A DNA stretch of 64,000 nt from Macrostomum hystrix. Its lineage: Eukaryota; Platyhelminthes; Macrostomidae. The notes beneath the pieces were generated by a model. That model did not search any database and was not told where the DNA came from. It worked only from the letters and a program-made list of their open reading frames with translations. Made by a program: the position numbers and the translations under genes. Shown here piece after piece: positions 11,992 to 23,528 of the stretch (positions are counted from its first letter, which is position 1; the number at the start of each line of letters is the position of its first letter). Where the stretch lies: the NCBI GenBank assembly GCA_950097015.1, contig CATNEN010000007.1, forward strand, positions 1,922,001-1,986,000. The letters are read 5' to 3'.

Positions 11992-14900
11992 CTATGATTT
12001 ACTATTCTCTTCTTTAGCCTCGGCCGCGGTTGCTGCAGTAATTTTGTCTTCGTTTTCTTCTTCATCAGCCAGGCGGTTGTAGAACTCGAGCTGGCGTTGC
12101 ACCGGCTGCACAATGGCCGCCTCGGTTTTGGGCAGCACTCGAGCTAGGGCCCGCGCCATCGGCAGGACAATGCTGCCAATGAACTGGCGCTGGCTGCAGG
12201 CTTTGCGTACCAAAGCCGGATCCATGAAGGGCAACGGCCGAATGCCTGCGAGATGGCGATTGGTTGCGCTTTTTAATTGACATCTCCTTGGATTACTACT
12301 GACAGTAATGTAGTAGAAGTAGTGATAGTTAAATCAAATTATGCAAATATTTTAATCAAGGATCACTAAGAGCAGGATATAAAAATACGTTTCTGAGAAA
12401 ACGTTTGGGAGGCTGGAAGTTCTTTATTGGAAGCAGATCTGAAGTAGAAACACCACGCTGTTTTTCCCTCAGGGGAGAGACCACTGTGGTATTTCAAATA
12501 CCACAAATGCCTACTTCACAATAGCTCCCAAACCGAATGACCGATTTTCGTGAAATCCCACCATCTGCATCTAAATTTTCCGTCCTTTACGATGAACCAA
12601 CTTTCAAAGCCGTCCGAGTAAACATCGTCTAGATATTCAGCGATTCTTGTCGAAGACCCTGACCTTCGCTTAGAATCATCACCGGCTGCCACAGCTGCTC
12701 GGGCATCGATCATCTTCATGACGATCCTGCCGGTGTCCCTGCACTCTGAACTTTTGGCAGCGCAGTTCTGGGTGCAAGCGCTTCATCCGTGCCACCCATG
12801 TCATCATCTGTCGCTCGTCCCGGCCCCCCGGCGGCAACTTCGCTCGTCGCTCACCACCTGCGCCACCAACTTCATCAACGTGCATCAGCCGCTTCTCCGT
12901 CCTTCCCCCGGTCCGCTCACCACCCGCCAGCTTTCCATCGCCCTCCACACCGCTTGCGTGCAGAAATGCCTGCTGGACCGGCAACATAATCGGGTCCTCG
13001 GCGCGCCGCCGCCTGTGATCGACGCCTCCGAGACGCAGTTGCCGCGCTCCGCCCGGGCCACGCTAGCCCAACTCCGGTCGGGTTTCTGCCTTCACCTGGC
13101 CAGTTTTAAGCACCGCCTAGACCAGGACTCGCCTGCCACCTGCCCGTGTTGCCACGGCGAGGAAGAGTCGGTCACGCATCTGTTCGCCTGCCCGGCTCGT
13201 CCCACCTCGCTCGTCCCGCGGGATCTCTGGTCCCAGCCCAAGACCGTCTGGGGCTTCTTCGCCGAGCTCTTCCCAGGAGCAGGTACTGGCCCTGGCCCGC
13301 CGAGCCAAGGTTAGCACACACACACACAAGGAAAACTGGCATTGCTCCGTATAAACCTCTTTGACAAATACATATCGGTTCAAAAGTGTATAAATTAACA
13401 ATATAACCAGTACAATATAGAAAAAAATGGTAGCATGGTTGTTAGGAAACTTTTGCCTATTTTTGTGGTTTTTGCCACCAGACACCCCGACGATAATCGT
13501 TGAATATATCGACGATGCACGTGTTTTGGGATTCTGGACGTTTTTTAACCACATAGAGCGAAAAATTATAGACCGCGTTTTAGATTTTCATGACGAATGG
13601 TTCAATATTTCAGGAGAAACAAAAAAATAATATGTATTTGTACCCCTCTGGTCCGTCTGCTGTCAATCATAACTGAAATAACATGTTGCTCCAACGAATT
13701 TTACGAAATAGCTTCATTCCTGGAAAGTTGATATTAACACTATTTTATCAGGCCTATATAATTACATTACAGGTTCTAAGCATACATTAAGACTGTACGC
13801 GATGGACCGTACGCGAGTAAATTGTTGTTGTCCACAAGTTACATTGTCTAGAGCAGGGGTCGGCAAACTCCGGCCCGCGGACCAGATGCGGCCCTCGAAG
13901 CTCGCAAATCCGGCCCGTTGCCCCTTCCAACATCTACAGTATCCTGTCTCATCTTTCCACTGTCTTATCTCTCACTCATCCTAAGACGGAGAGCCTCATC
14001 TCTCCCTGTCTCATCCTGTCTCATCTCTCCTCGGTCTCATCTCCCCTCGTTCTCATCTCTCTCGTGTCTCATCTCTCCCGTGCCTCATCTCTCCCGTGCC
14101 TCATCTCTCTCGTGTCTCATCTCTCTCGTGTCTCATCTCTCCCGTGCCTCATCTCTCCCGTGTCCAATCTCTCCCGTGTCTCATCTCTCCCGTGTCTAAT
14201 CTCTCCCGTGTCTCATCTCTCCCGAGTCTAATCTCTCCCGTGTCTCATCTCTCCCGTGTCTAATCTCTCTCGTGTCTCATCTCTCCCGTGCCTCATCTCT
14301 CCCGTGTCTAATCTCTCCCGTGTCTCCTCTCTCCCGTGTCTCATCTCTCTGGTGTCTCATCACTCTCGTGTCTTATCTCTCTCGTGTCTCATCTCTCCCG
14401 TGCCTCATCTCTCTCGTGTCTCCTCTCTCTCGTGTCTCATCTCTCTCGTGTCTCATCTCTTCCGTGTCTCCTCTCTCTCGTGTCTCATCTCTCCCGTGTC
14501 TCATCTCTCTCGTGTCTCATCTCTCTGGTGTCTAATCTCTCCCGTGTCTAATCTCTCCCGTGTCTAATCTCTCCCGTGTCTCATCTTTCCCGTGTCTCAT
14601 CTCTCTCGTGTCTCATCTCTCCCGTGTCTCATCTCTCCCGTGTCTCATCTCTCTCGTGTCTCATCTCTCCCGTGTCTCATCTCTCCCGTGTCTCATCTCT
14701 CCCGTGTCTCATCTCTCCCGTGTCTCATCTCTCCCGTGTCTCATCTCTCCCGTGTCTTATCTCTCTCGTGTCTCATCTCTCTGGTGTCTCATCACTCTCG
14801 TGTCTTATCTCTCTCGTGTCTCATCTCTCCCGTGCCTCATCTCTCTCGTGTCTCATCTCTCCCGTGCCTCATCTCTCTCGTGTCTCATCTCTCCCGTGCC

Positions 14901-17900
14901 TCATCTCTCTCGTGTCTCATCTCTCCCGTGCCTCATCTCTCTCGTGTCTCATCTCTCCCGTGCCTCATCTCTCTCGTGTCTCATCTCTCCCGTGCCTCAT
15001 CTCTCTCGTGTCTCATCTCTCCCGTGTCTCATCTCTCCCGTGTCTCATCTCTCCCGTGTCTCATCTCTCCAGTGTCTCATCTCTCCCGTGTCTCATCTCT
15101 CCCGTGTCTTATCTCTCTCGTGTCTCATCTCTCTGGTGTCTCATCACTCTCGTGTCTTATCTCTCTCGTGTCTCATCTCTCCCGTGCCTCATCTCTCTCG
15201 TGTCTCATCTCTCTGGTGTCTAATCTCTCCCGTGTCTAATCTCTCCCGTGTCTAATCTCTCCCGTGTCTCATCTTTCCCGTGTCTCATCTCTCTCGTGTC
15301 TCATCTCTCCCGTGTCTCATCTCTCCCGTGTCTCATCTCTCTCGTGTCTCATCTCTCCCGTGTCTCATCTCTCCCGTGTCTCATCTCTCCCGTGTCTCAT
15401 CTCTCCCGTGTCTCATCTCTCCCGTGTCTTATCTCTCTCGTGTCTCATCTCTCTGGTGTCTCATCACTCTCGTGTCTTATCTCTCTCGTGTCTCATCTCT
15501 CCCGTGCCTCATCTCTCTCGTGTCTCATCTCTCCCGTGCCTCATCTCTCTCGTGTCTCATCTCTCCCGTGCCTCATCTCTCTCGTGTCTCATCTCTCCCG
15601 TGCCTCATATCTCTCGTGTCTCATCTCTCCCGTGCCTCATCTCTCTCGTGTCTCATCTCTCCCGTGCCTCATCTCTCTCGTGTCTCATCTCTCCCGTGTC
15701 TTATCTCTCTCGTGTCTCATCTCTCTGGTGTCTCATCACTCTCGTGTCTTATCTCTCTCGTGTCTCATCTCTCCCGTGCCTCATCTCTCTCGTGTCTCAT
15801 CTCTCCCGTGCCTCATCTCTCTCGTGTCTCATCTCTCCCGTGCCTCATCTCTCTCGTGTCTCATCTCTCCCGTGCCTCATATCTCTCGTGTCTCATCTCT
15901 CTGGTGTCTCATCTCTCTTGTGTCTCATCTCTCCCGTGCCTCATCTCTCTCGTGTCTCATCTCTCCCGTGCCTCATCTCTCTCGTGTCTCATCTCTCCCG
16001 TGCCTCATCTCTCTCGTGTCTCATCTCTCCCGTGTCTCATCTCTCCCGTGTCTCATCTCTCCCGTGTCTCATCTCTCCAGTGTCTCATCTCTCCCGTGTC
16101 TCATCTCTCCCGTGTCTTATCTCTCTCGTGTCTCATCTCTCTGGTGTCTCATCACTCTCGTGTCTTATCTCTCTCGTGTCTCATCTCTCCCGTGCCTCAT
16201 CTCTCTCGTGTCTCATCTCTCCCGTGCCTCATCTCTCTCGTGTCTCATCTCTCTGGTGTCTCATCTCTCCCGTGTCTCATCTCTCCCGTGTCTCATCTCT
16301 CTCGTGTCTCATCTCTCCCGTGCCTCATCTCTCTCGTGTCTCATCTCTCCCGTGCCTCATCTCTCTCGTGTCTCATCTCTCCCGTGCCTCATCTCTCTCG
16401 TGTCTCATCTCTCTGGTGTCTCATCTCTCCCTGTCCCATTGCTTTATAAACTTGCATAACACAAATATTCACCCCCTATTGTACATGATAGAAAGTGCAA
16501 TGAAAACAAATAGGCTTGTAATTTACCGGACTCAGTTTCCAAGCGGGCCTCGGCATAGAACTCGTTCAGCAGGCAGTCGATCCAACGCTCCGCGGTGGCC
16601 ATCGGTCTGGCCTCATTGCTAACATCGGCCGACTTGACCACAATGCGAAGCAGCAATTCTCGACTGTCCTGGGAGCATTCGCTCAAATTTTCCAACTCGC
16701 CGGCGTCCAATGCCGCGACAAACTCCGCGACAATGTCGGAGTGCCTGGCCATGTCGGTGGATAGAATCAGGCGGCTCATCATCGCCTCGACGCTCTGACG
16801 AGTTGAGGCTGGCAGGGCGGAGAAGATGTCGCAAGCTGGCTCGGACAGCACGGCCATGGCTGTGGCAGCGTGATGGCTCTCCAGCGGCGACTCGGCATAG
16901 CTGCATGCGATCTTTGTGGCAGCTTTGCGCTGATAATAGTTAGATAGGCCGGGATGATCAAGGTCGTGACAGACGGCCGCTGTTAGAAGCGCTGCCAGCT
17001 CCGTGTCTGAGCAAACCCGGTCAAGGTCGCCCAGCCACACGATGGCGTAGGTCATCTGAGTCACCATGAAGCAGTGACGGAAATTGTGAAATGGCACCTG
17101 CAATGCGATTGGCATTTTTCAATTACGGATTGTTCTAATCCTGGATTTTTCTAATCCTGGATTTTTCTAATCCTGGATTTTTCTAATCCTGGATTTTTCT
17201 AATCCTGGATTTTTCTAATCCTGGATTGTTCTAATCCTGGATTTTTCTAATCCTGGATTGTTCTAATCCTGGATTTTTCTAATACTGGATTGTTCTAATC
17301 CTGGATTTTTCTAATCCTGGATTTTTCAAATCCTGGATTTTTCTAATCCTGGATTTTTCTAATCCTGGATTTTTCTAATCCTGGATTTTTCTAATCCTGG
17401 ATTTTTCTAATCCTGGATTTTTCTAATCCTGGATTTTTCTAATCCTGGATTTTTCTAATCCTGGATTTTTCTAATCCTGGATTTTTCTAATCCTGGATTT
17501 TTCTAATCCTGGATTTTTCTAATCCTGGATTTTTCTAATCCTGGATTTTTCTAATCCTGGATTTTTCTAATCCTGGATTTTTCTAATCCTGGATTTTTCT
17601 AATCCTCGGTTTTTCTAGTCCTGGATTTTTTTAATCCTGGATTTTTCTAATCCTGGATTGTTCTAATCCTGGATTTTTCTAATACTGGATTGTTCTAATC
17701 CTGGATTTTTCTAATCCTGGATTTTTCTAATCCTGGATTTTTCTAATCCTGGATTTTTCTAATCCTGGATTTTTCTAATCCTGGATTTTTCTAATCCTGG
17801 ATTTTTCTAATCCTGGATTTTTCTAATCCTGGAATTTTCTAATCCTGGATTTTTCTAATCCTGGATTTTTCTAATCCTGGATTTTTCTAATCCTGGATTG

Positions 17901-18428
17901 TTCTAATCCTGGATTTTTCTAATCCTGGAATTTTCTAATCCTGGATTTTTCTAATCCTGGATTTTTCTAATCCTGGATTTTCTAGTCCTGGATTTTTCTA
18001 ATCCTCGGTTTTTCTAGTCCTGGATTTTTTAAATCTTGGATTTTCTAATCCTTGATTTTTTAGCCAAAAATTTTTCAATCCGTATTTTTTTTGCCCGGAC
18101 AATTCACCTGATTGTATCCAGCATACACTCGCAGCAAAAAGCTCTGCAGCTTCTCGTCATCAATTGGCAGTCGCTCCGCCAATCCCAAGTCGATGTACAT
18201 CTGGCGCATGTACACCAGCAGGTGCGCGTCATCGTGCTCCCAGTTTGAGAAGCTTGCCAGCCGAATAGCCCGACGTTCGGCTTCGGTGACTCCACCGCCG
18301 CGGCAAATCGATCGGACCGCGTCGCGCACTAAGACGCAGGCCGAGTCCGGAGTTCGAATGAGGTCCGGGTAAGGACAATGAAGTGGCGGCGACTTGCACG
18401 GAGTGTCCATCACTGTCGGCTGGCGCAG
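11992..18428 (-). CDS. PDE9A: PDE9A-like cyclic nucleotide phosphodiesterase (3' three exons)
   Basis: Exons 18108-18428, 16527-17097 and 11992-12245 splice in frame (phases 0 and 1, all GT-AG) to 381 residues ending at a TGA. The order matches human PDE9A: an N-lobe with YMRQMYIDLGLAERLP, then HNFRH (His 111/115), CHDLDHPG (His 151, Asp 152), ILSTDMARH, ADVSNEARP (Asp 265) and the C-terminal SQRQFIGSI. The spacing of the metal ligands and of the invariant glutamine (Gln 316, 51 residues after Asp 265, with Phe 319 three further on) equals that in PDE9A. The enzyme should therefore be an active phosphodiesterase, hydrolysing cGMP if it keeps the family specificity. The first exon here opens at a CTACAG acceptor, so the N-terminal exons lie further upstream and were not identified. 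The protein ends in an acidic, alanine-rich tail. Each intron is dominated by a 16-bp-period minisatellite. Confidence 0.92.
12690..13314 (+). pseudogene. LINE (Jockey/CR1-like) reverse-transcriptase ORF tail, 5'-truncated
   Basis: An open frame of about 200 residues matches the end of a non-LTR retrotransposon ORF2. It has the post-RT segment (LHSELLAAQFWVQALHP), the block RATLAQLRSGFCLHLASFKH, a zinc-knuckle-like CPCC..HLFAC, then VPRDLW. No RT palm motifs are present upstream, so the copy is 5'-truncated, as usual for LINEs. The end looks frameshifted: the frame needed for LARRAKV then stop at 13302-13316 is +1 to the main frame. A CA-rich microsatellite follows at 13316-13328. It lies in PDE9A's last intron, antisense to the gene. 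Clade assignment is by resemblance only. Confidence 0.75.
13853..13922 (+). mobile_element. hAT-type terminal sequence (solo end)
   Basis: GCAGGGGTCGGCAAACTC followed by CGGCCCGCGGACC and AATCCGGCCCG reads like the terminal inverted repeat and subterminal region of hAT superfamily elements. No matching opposite end was found, and the 16-bp minisatellite begins at once on its right. It may be a solo end or a MITE whose other half was lost to the array. Confidence 0.6.
13935..16432. repeat. 16-bp minisatellite in PDE9A last intron
   Basis: About 155 copies of TCTCATCTCTCCCGTG with variants CTCTCGTG, CCCGTGCC, CTCTGGTG and TCTAATC. A block with three successive TCTAATC units and a CATCTTTCCC unit occurs at about 14560 and again at 15248. 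The offset is 688 bp, exactly 43 units, so the array contains a segmental duplication. The period is not a multiple of three, which is why all three frames stay open. The same monomer fills the WD40-gene intron at 59083-59366. Confidence 0.97.
17122..18080. repeat. 16-bp minisatellite in PDE9A middle intron
   Basis: About 58 copies of TTCTAATCCTGGATTT, degenerating at both edges. The intron runs from 17098 to 18107, so the array fills nearly all of it. On the sense strand the unit reads AAATCCAGGATTAGAA, which contains an acceptor-like ATCCAG. Confidence 0.97.
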
Positions 18429-18432
18429 CTGT

Positions 18433-18735
18433 AGAGGATAAGGATGGGCTGAGATAAGCATGGGCTGAGATAAGGATAAGCTGAGATAAGGATAAGCTGA
18501 GATAAGGATGGGCTGAGATAAGGATAAGCTGAGATAAGGATAAGCTGAGATAAGGATAAGCTGAGATAAGGATAAGCTGAGATAAGGATAAGCTGAGATA
18601 AGGATAAGCTGAGATAAGGATAAGCTGAGATAAGGATGGGCTGAGATAAGGATAAGCTGAGATAAGGATAAGCTGAGATAAGGATAAGCTGAGATAAGGA
18701 TAAGCTGAGATAAGGATGGGCTGAGATAAGGGTGA
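18433..18735. repeat. 16-bp minisatellite next to a PDE9A acceptor
   Basis: About 19 copies of ATAAGGATAAGCTGAG, with AAGGATGGGC variants. It starts within about 5 bp of the acceptor at 18429-18430. On the sense strand the unit is CTTATCTCAG plus CTTATC, so it presents a row of pyrimidine-CAG words ahead of the true CTCTACAG acceptor. Confidence 0.95.
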
Positions 18736-19239
18736 TGTGGGGTTTGCTTGCGCGCCAAGCCAAGAATGCCTCTGAACATTTTATTGAACACGTAAGTGAG
18801 TAACAGAGTAAAACATGATAGAAGCAGAAGTGGAAATAATAATGAAGGAGGGAAGAATCCTCAGGTCGGGAGACAGGAAAGAAGGGCTAACAGAGACGGA
18901 AAATATTGAACGATCGTAGCTGTGTGGGAAGAGAGCGCGTGAGGGAGAGTATAAAAAGACATTGATTTAAGCGCAAATGAGAAGGCCTATAGCAACAGAA
19001 ATCTCCAAGCAGCAGCACGAACTATTTTTTACCTTGTTTGCAATGCCAAATAGCCCGCCTGTTCTCGTGAATTGAACTGACACGCTTTGAGTCTAAACTC
19101 ATCCATGAATGCGCCACACCCGATAGAAGACACCCGCACTATTGCGCATAAGTTGCTATGGCAACAGGAGAAGCTTTTAAAGCAAGTCAATCCACTTTAG
19201 AGCCTGGAATATTAATTCATTAGCTACGAATATCATATA
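18736..19239. other. spacer between PDE9A and mariner
   Basis: No exon recognised. A short open stretch at 18736-18791 on the minus strand (FNKMFRGILGLARKQ) could be an upstream PDE9A exon but does not resemble the family. It contains the X-box palindrome at 19152-19165. Confidence 0.35.
19152..19165. promoter_or_regulatory. X-box (RFX-site) palindrome
   Basis: GTTGCTATGGCAAC fits the RFX-factor X-box consensus RYYNYYATRRNRAC at all 14 positions. It lies 724 bp upstream of the first recognised PDE9A exon. Whether it acts on that gene is unknown. Confidence 0.45.
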
Positions 19240-19494
19240 CTTCGGGTGTCCGGAAAGTCATGAGAATGTGTTATTCTAACTACTTAGACACAAGCTATTG
19301 GCAAGATACTGTGCCATTCTAACACTTGACTTAATATGTCTATGGCTGAAAGAGCTAGATTCTAGCTTCAAATTTGGGGTAAGGCTGCAATGGTTATAAC
19401 TTAGAAGTCTAGGCCACTGCAACGCAGAGGCAAAGCAAGCATCTATCGTTACTTTTTTCTTCATTGATCCTTGCTGCAATGCTGCTGCTTTGAG

Positions 19495-20911
19495 ATGGAC
19501 GAGTTTCAAGCTTATGCTTATACCAGGTATACGCTTGGTATATGTGCTCCTGATTGCCATGGAGAACTGCTGAAAGTGCATGGAGATGTGGCGCCTGGTC
19601 TGTCGTCAGTGTACCGATGGTACACAAGGTTCCGTGACGAGTCGTACCCACTGGCCCAAGCTGCCCGTACTGGCCGGCCGGGATTGACGAGAACACCAGA
19701 GCTGATCGAGACCTGCAGAAATCTCGTGAAAGAAGACCCAAAAGTGGAACTTTACCGGTTGGGTGCCGAGCAAGTTAATGGCGGTCGATCGAGGCGCGTA
19801 GCGCCGAGATCGTAATCGCCATTAACTGCGAGGCAGCCAACCGGTAAAAGCATTATAAGGCTTCAGGCCATAGACAAATCAACTCCCCCTATAACGCTAT
19901 CTGGCGGCTGTCGGTCGACAAGCAACGGCGTTATAGCTGAAGCCTTATAATGCTTTTACCGGTTGGTAAAATACTTTAATTGATAATTGAAAAGAAACAA
20001 ATATAAGCGTCCAAATTTTGTCAGCTTCTGGCTCATGGCGGATTGGCGCAGTTTGTGCCATAGACATGCCATTATCGCTGAGTGATCGTTTATACCATAA
20101 TACGTTGCTGAAGCCTTATAATGAGTGTCAGAGATCTTGCTGACTTCATGGAGGTTGGGAAATCAACAGTGCATGAAATATTGACTGAAGACCTGCAACT
20201 TCGCAATGTGTCTGCCGTGTGGGTCCCGCATGTTCTCTCCGAGGAGAACAAGGTTGCTCGCGTCAATTGTGCCAAGCAAATACGTCGGAGTTTTCATACC
20301 GAGGGCATGACCAGCTTCTGCAACAAGTACGTGGTGGAGGACGAGACGTGGGTGTACCTTAAAAACACTGGTACACGGCAGAACAACCGGTGCTGGCTGG
20401 GTCAAGGCGACCATCGACCTCAAGTTGTGAGACACTCAGTCGGGGACCCAAAGACAATGCTGGTAGTCGCTTTCACCCCAAGCAAGCGATTCTCTATCAT
20501 GTCAACGGCGCCAAAGCAGACTGTTGATGCCAATCGCATCGTTGAATTCGTTCGACACACAGGTGACCTATGGCGGAGCCTCAGATCACAGCCAATTCAT
20601 TTGTCCGAAGTCTTGTGGCAGTGGGACCTCATGTGGCCCAGCCTGTGCAGCAGTACATGGAGACTCGTGGAGTTCAACTGCTTTTTCAGAGTCCCTGCAG
20701 CCCTGATTTCAATTTATGCGACCGTTTTTTTTTCAATTGGCTGAAATCGGACTTCTCGAAGCGGGAGTTCAGCAGCCACGATGAGGTCCGCGAGGCCGCG
20801 TTGCAGTGGGCGAGGGGTCTGGATGCAAACTGCTTGAAACGCGAGGTTCTACGGCTCGTGGAGCACTGTCAAGCTGTGATTGACTTCAGGGGAAATTACA
20901 TTACTGATTAG
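19495..20911 (+). pseudogene. mariner transposase, interrupted and frameshifted
   Basis: The start ATG at 19495 opens an N-terminal helix-turn-helix region (MDEFQAYAYTRYTLGICA, then a WYTRF block) that reads to about 19746. The frame resumes near 20123 with SVRDLADFMEVGKSTVHEIL, the second HTH, followed by VVEDETWVYL with the first catalytic Asp. A frameshift is needed between 20560 and 20600. The downstream frame contains GPHVAQPVQQYMETRG and SPCSPDFNLCD with the third acidic residue. The segment that should carry the second Asp (a DNA.PH-type motif) reads VAVGPH, so that residue is lost. The copy cannot encode an active enzyme. Confidence 0.9.
19747..20122. mobile_element. nested foldback/MITE insertion inside mariner
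   Basis: The mariner frame breaks and resumes across this segment. It holds a hairpin at 19752-19847 (arms TTACCGGTTGG/CCAACCGGTAA, with an inner GTTAATGGCG/CGCCATTAAC pair). It also holds a perfect 30-bp inverted repeat between 19837-19866 and 19937-19966 (core CTGAAGCCTTATAATG). The same core appears a third time at 20107-20122, at the right edge. Two foldback units sharing an arm, or successive nested insertions, would explain this. No transposase is encoded. Confidence 0.8.
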
Positions 20912-20991
20912 TAAAGTTTCACTGTTCTGCGCGTTTTTATAATTAACCTTTTGTAGTTTTCTCATGACTTTCCGGACACCCGGAATATGTT

Positions 20992-21436
20992 ACACCAAGC
21001 TATCAATTTAAACTGTACCAAGCTATCAATATCTCTAGCTTGAATCAAGACATCAATATCTGCCTTGAATCAAGCTATCAATATCTACCTTGCATCAAAC
21101 CATCAATATCTACCCTGAATCAAGACATCAATATCTACCTTGCATCAAACCATCAATATCTACCCTGAATCAAGACATCAATATCTACCCTGTATCAAGC
21201 TATCAATATCTACCCTGTATCAAGCTATCAATATCTACCCTGTATCAAGCTATCAATATCTACCCTGTATCAAGCTATCAATATCTACCCTGTATCAAGC
21301 TATCAATATCTACCCTGTATCAAGCTATCAATATCTACCCTGTATCAAGCTATCAATATCTACCCTGTATCAAGCTATCAATATCTACCCTGTATCAAGC
21401 TATCAATATCTACCCTGTATCAAGCTATCAATATCG
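20992..21436. repeat. 25-bp minisatellite
   Basis: About 17 copies containing CAAGCTATCAATATCTACCC, diverged at the left edge and near-identical at the right. It begins directly after the mariner's right TA. Confidence 0.95.
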
Positions 21437-22061
21437 AGCTACTCGGCTTGAGTTTTTGACTGGGCTTTTAGCAGCGCATAGGCTGGTAAACAAGCACTCA
21501 ACTTTTCATCATGTCAGAGAAATAAGCGAAGTGCACACTCTTGCAATCCTTCCAGCTCATATTTGTTTAACCTCTCATCGCTAAAGATGAGTTCTCCTAC
21601 AACATCTCAGCGGCATCATCGACTCTAGCTTTGAGTCAACACTATATTAGTGAGGCCTGTACTACTAGAGGCTGACTGGATGGATTAGTGTCCAGTAGCT
21701 AGAAATAATTAGCTAGCTACTCGTAGCTAGTCGAAAGTTTTACGAAATTCAAGTGCTTCGAGTTAAATCAATCGATAATTGAAGTATTCTAAGTAGGACC
21801 CGAGTTAGTTGAGAATTTGCGAAGTTCAGCTTCAGTAAAAACATCCGCCAACCGGACCATAATAAGCAGCCCAACCCAAGATCGGTGAGCTCAATCAGAC
21901 TCAAATATACAGGAAGCTCGCATCTTGAGCAGTTAAAGAAGCTTCGAGTCAAGCTTGAAGTGCTTACAACCCAAGGGGATTTGGTGGATTATTGGCAAGC
22001 ATGCAAAAATCTGTACCAGCGAGACTGGCTAAATTAGTGAAGACCCACCATATAAAAGAAC
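21437..22061. other. AT-rich spacer
   Basis: No gene or repeat structure recognised. Confidence 0.4.
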
Positions 22062-22695
22062 AGAGGGGAGAAAGAACACAGCGAAGAAAGAACAGAGCGG
22101 AGAAAGAACAGAGCGGAGAAAGAAGAGAGCGGAGAAAGAACAGAGCGGAGAAAGAAGAGAGCGGAGAAAGAACAGAGGGGAGAAAGAACACAGCGGAGAA
22201 AGAACACAGCGGAGAAAGAATAGAGTGGAGAAAGAACAGAGAGAGAAAGAACAGAGCGGAGAAAGAACAGAGCGGAGAAAGAATAGAGCGGAGAAAGAAC
22301 AGAGCGGAGAAAGAACAGAGCGGAGAAAGAACAGAGCGGAGAAAGAACAGAGCGGAGAAAGAACAGAGGGGAGAAAGAACACAGCGGAGAAAGAACAGAG
22401 CGGAGAAAGAACAGAGAGGAGAAATAACAGAGGGGAGAAAGAACAGAGGGGAGAAAGAACACAGCGGAGAAAGAATAGAGTGGAGAAAGAACAGAGAGAG
22501 AAAGAACAGAGCGGAGAAAGAACAGAGCGGAGAAAGAATAGAGCGGAGAAAGAACAGAGCGGAGAAAGAACAGAGCGGAGAAAGAACAGAGCGGAGAAAG
22601 AACAGAGCGGAGAAAGAACAGAGGGGAGAAAGAACACAGCGGAGAAAGAACAGAGCGGAGAAAGAACAGAGAGGAGAAATAACAGAGGGGAGAAT
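22062..22695. repeat. 16-bp purine-rich minisatellite
   Basis: About 40 copies of GCGGAGAAAGAACAGA. A block with ATAGAGTGGAGAAAG followed by a 12-bp short unit (ACAGAGAGAGAA) occurs near 22221 and again near 22475, showing a roughly 254-bp internal duplication. Long open frames here are repeat translations. Confidence 0.95.
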
Positions 22696-23421
22696 GAACT
22701 ATAAGAGAGAAAGGAGGAGAGGTTTAGGGGTTGTAAAAAGCAGATAAAAAGGCCAATAAAACAGCAGCGAAGGCAAAACAATGGCTCAAGCAACTCACAC
22801 AGCAGATATCGGCAAGGCCAGAAAAGCTATTCACAAGAAGGCACACACTGTATGCTGAGGCTGCCAATCTCAATATCTACATTTTACGAGTGGGAAAGAA
22901 ATTGCAAGTTTATCTCTTTGCGAATCTAAAGTCCACGATGTCCGATTGTGAAGCCTGAATCCAGCAAAGAGTTGCCACACATAACACACACGTAACGGAA
23001 TTTCGCAAACGTGTAGTTTATATGGCAAACGATCTGATTAAATAGATGCAGCAAAGCCAAAAAATACGTAAAATTATATGTGGTCTAGTGTATTTAGGTA
23101 GATAGCAAAGCCCAGGTTACTACAAACGCTAGAGCCGTAAACGCTCTTAACGCGGTCCTCGCAATCAAACAGGTAGAACGAATTGTCTATGGGATATTTA
23201 GCTGCAACGGTTGAATAGTATATTATTACCCAGGCTTTCAGGGCGATAATGGGAAAGCCTGGGTAATACTGTGATTGTACCATAGACTATGTGGCTTATA
23301 GTATGTGGCTATACGTTAAAATACACAAAAATAATCCATTATCGGCCCAACTTTTCGGGCCAAAATGACATCGTCTATGGCAATAATCGAATATCAGCCC
23401 GCCCGATAGCCACGTAGTCAT
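22696..23421. other. spacer with CCATAGAC words
   Basis: No coding signal. ACCATAGACTATGTGG at 23279-23294 shares a word also found at 19868, 20058, 32159 and 33948 (see findings). Confidence 0.4.
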
Positions 23422-23430
23422 GGTACAATA

Positions 23431-23528
23431 CAAGGACAACTTAATAACTCTTAAGTTAGTTGAGTTATTGAGTTATTAAGTTTACTTGAGTTAATGAGTA
23501 AATTACTTGAGTTATTAAGTTGTCCTTG
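23431..23528. mobile_element. 98-bp MITE with 20-bp TIRs and 9-bp target duplication
   Basis: The left end CAAGGACAACTTAATAACTC and the right end are perfect 20-bp reverse complements (23431-23450 and 23509-23528). Both sides are flanked by GGTACAATA (23422-23430 and 23529-23537). A 9-bp duplication is typical of Mutator-like elements and possible for Merlin. The interior is AT-rich GAGTTATT/ACTTGAG sequence without coding. The perfect ends suggest a recent insertion. Confidence 0.9.

Larger units (their letters stand above)
19240..20985 (+). mobile_element. mariner-family transposon, inactive
   Basis: The ends carry inverted repeats sharing CGGGTGTCCGGAAAGTCATG and the following AGAA without mismatch (19243-19266 and 20959-20982). 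A few outer bases (CTT versus TTC) also align. TA dinucleotides flank both ends (19238-19239 and 20986-20987), as expected for Tc1/mariner target duplication. The 1746-bp length exceeds a normal ~1.3-kb mariner because about 375 bp of foldback sequence sits inside the transposase frame. Internal coding is broken (see the transposase entry). Confidence 0.93.

Noticed and set aside
12516-12719. Minus-strand 67-codon frame beside the LINE tail
   Set aside because: No family resemblance, and it overlaps the start of the LINE coding remnant on the other strand.
13918-16622. Several open frames of 200-450 codons on the plus strand
   Set aside because: They translate the 16-bp minisatellite in all three frames, with no start context, domain or splice support.
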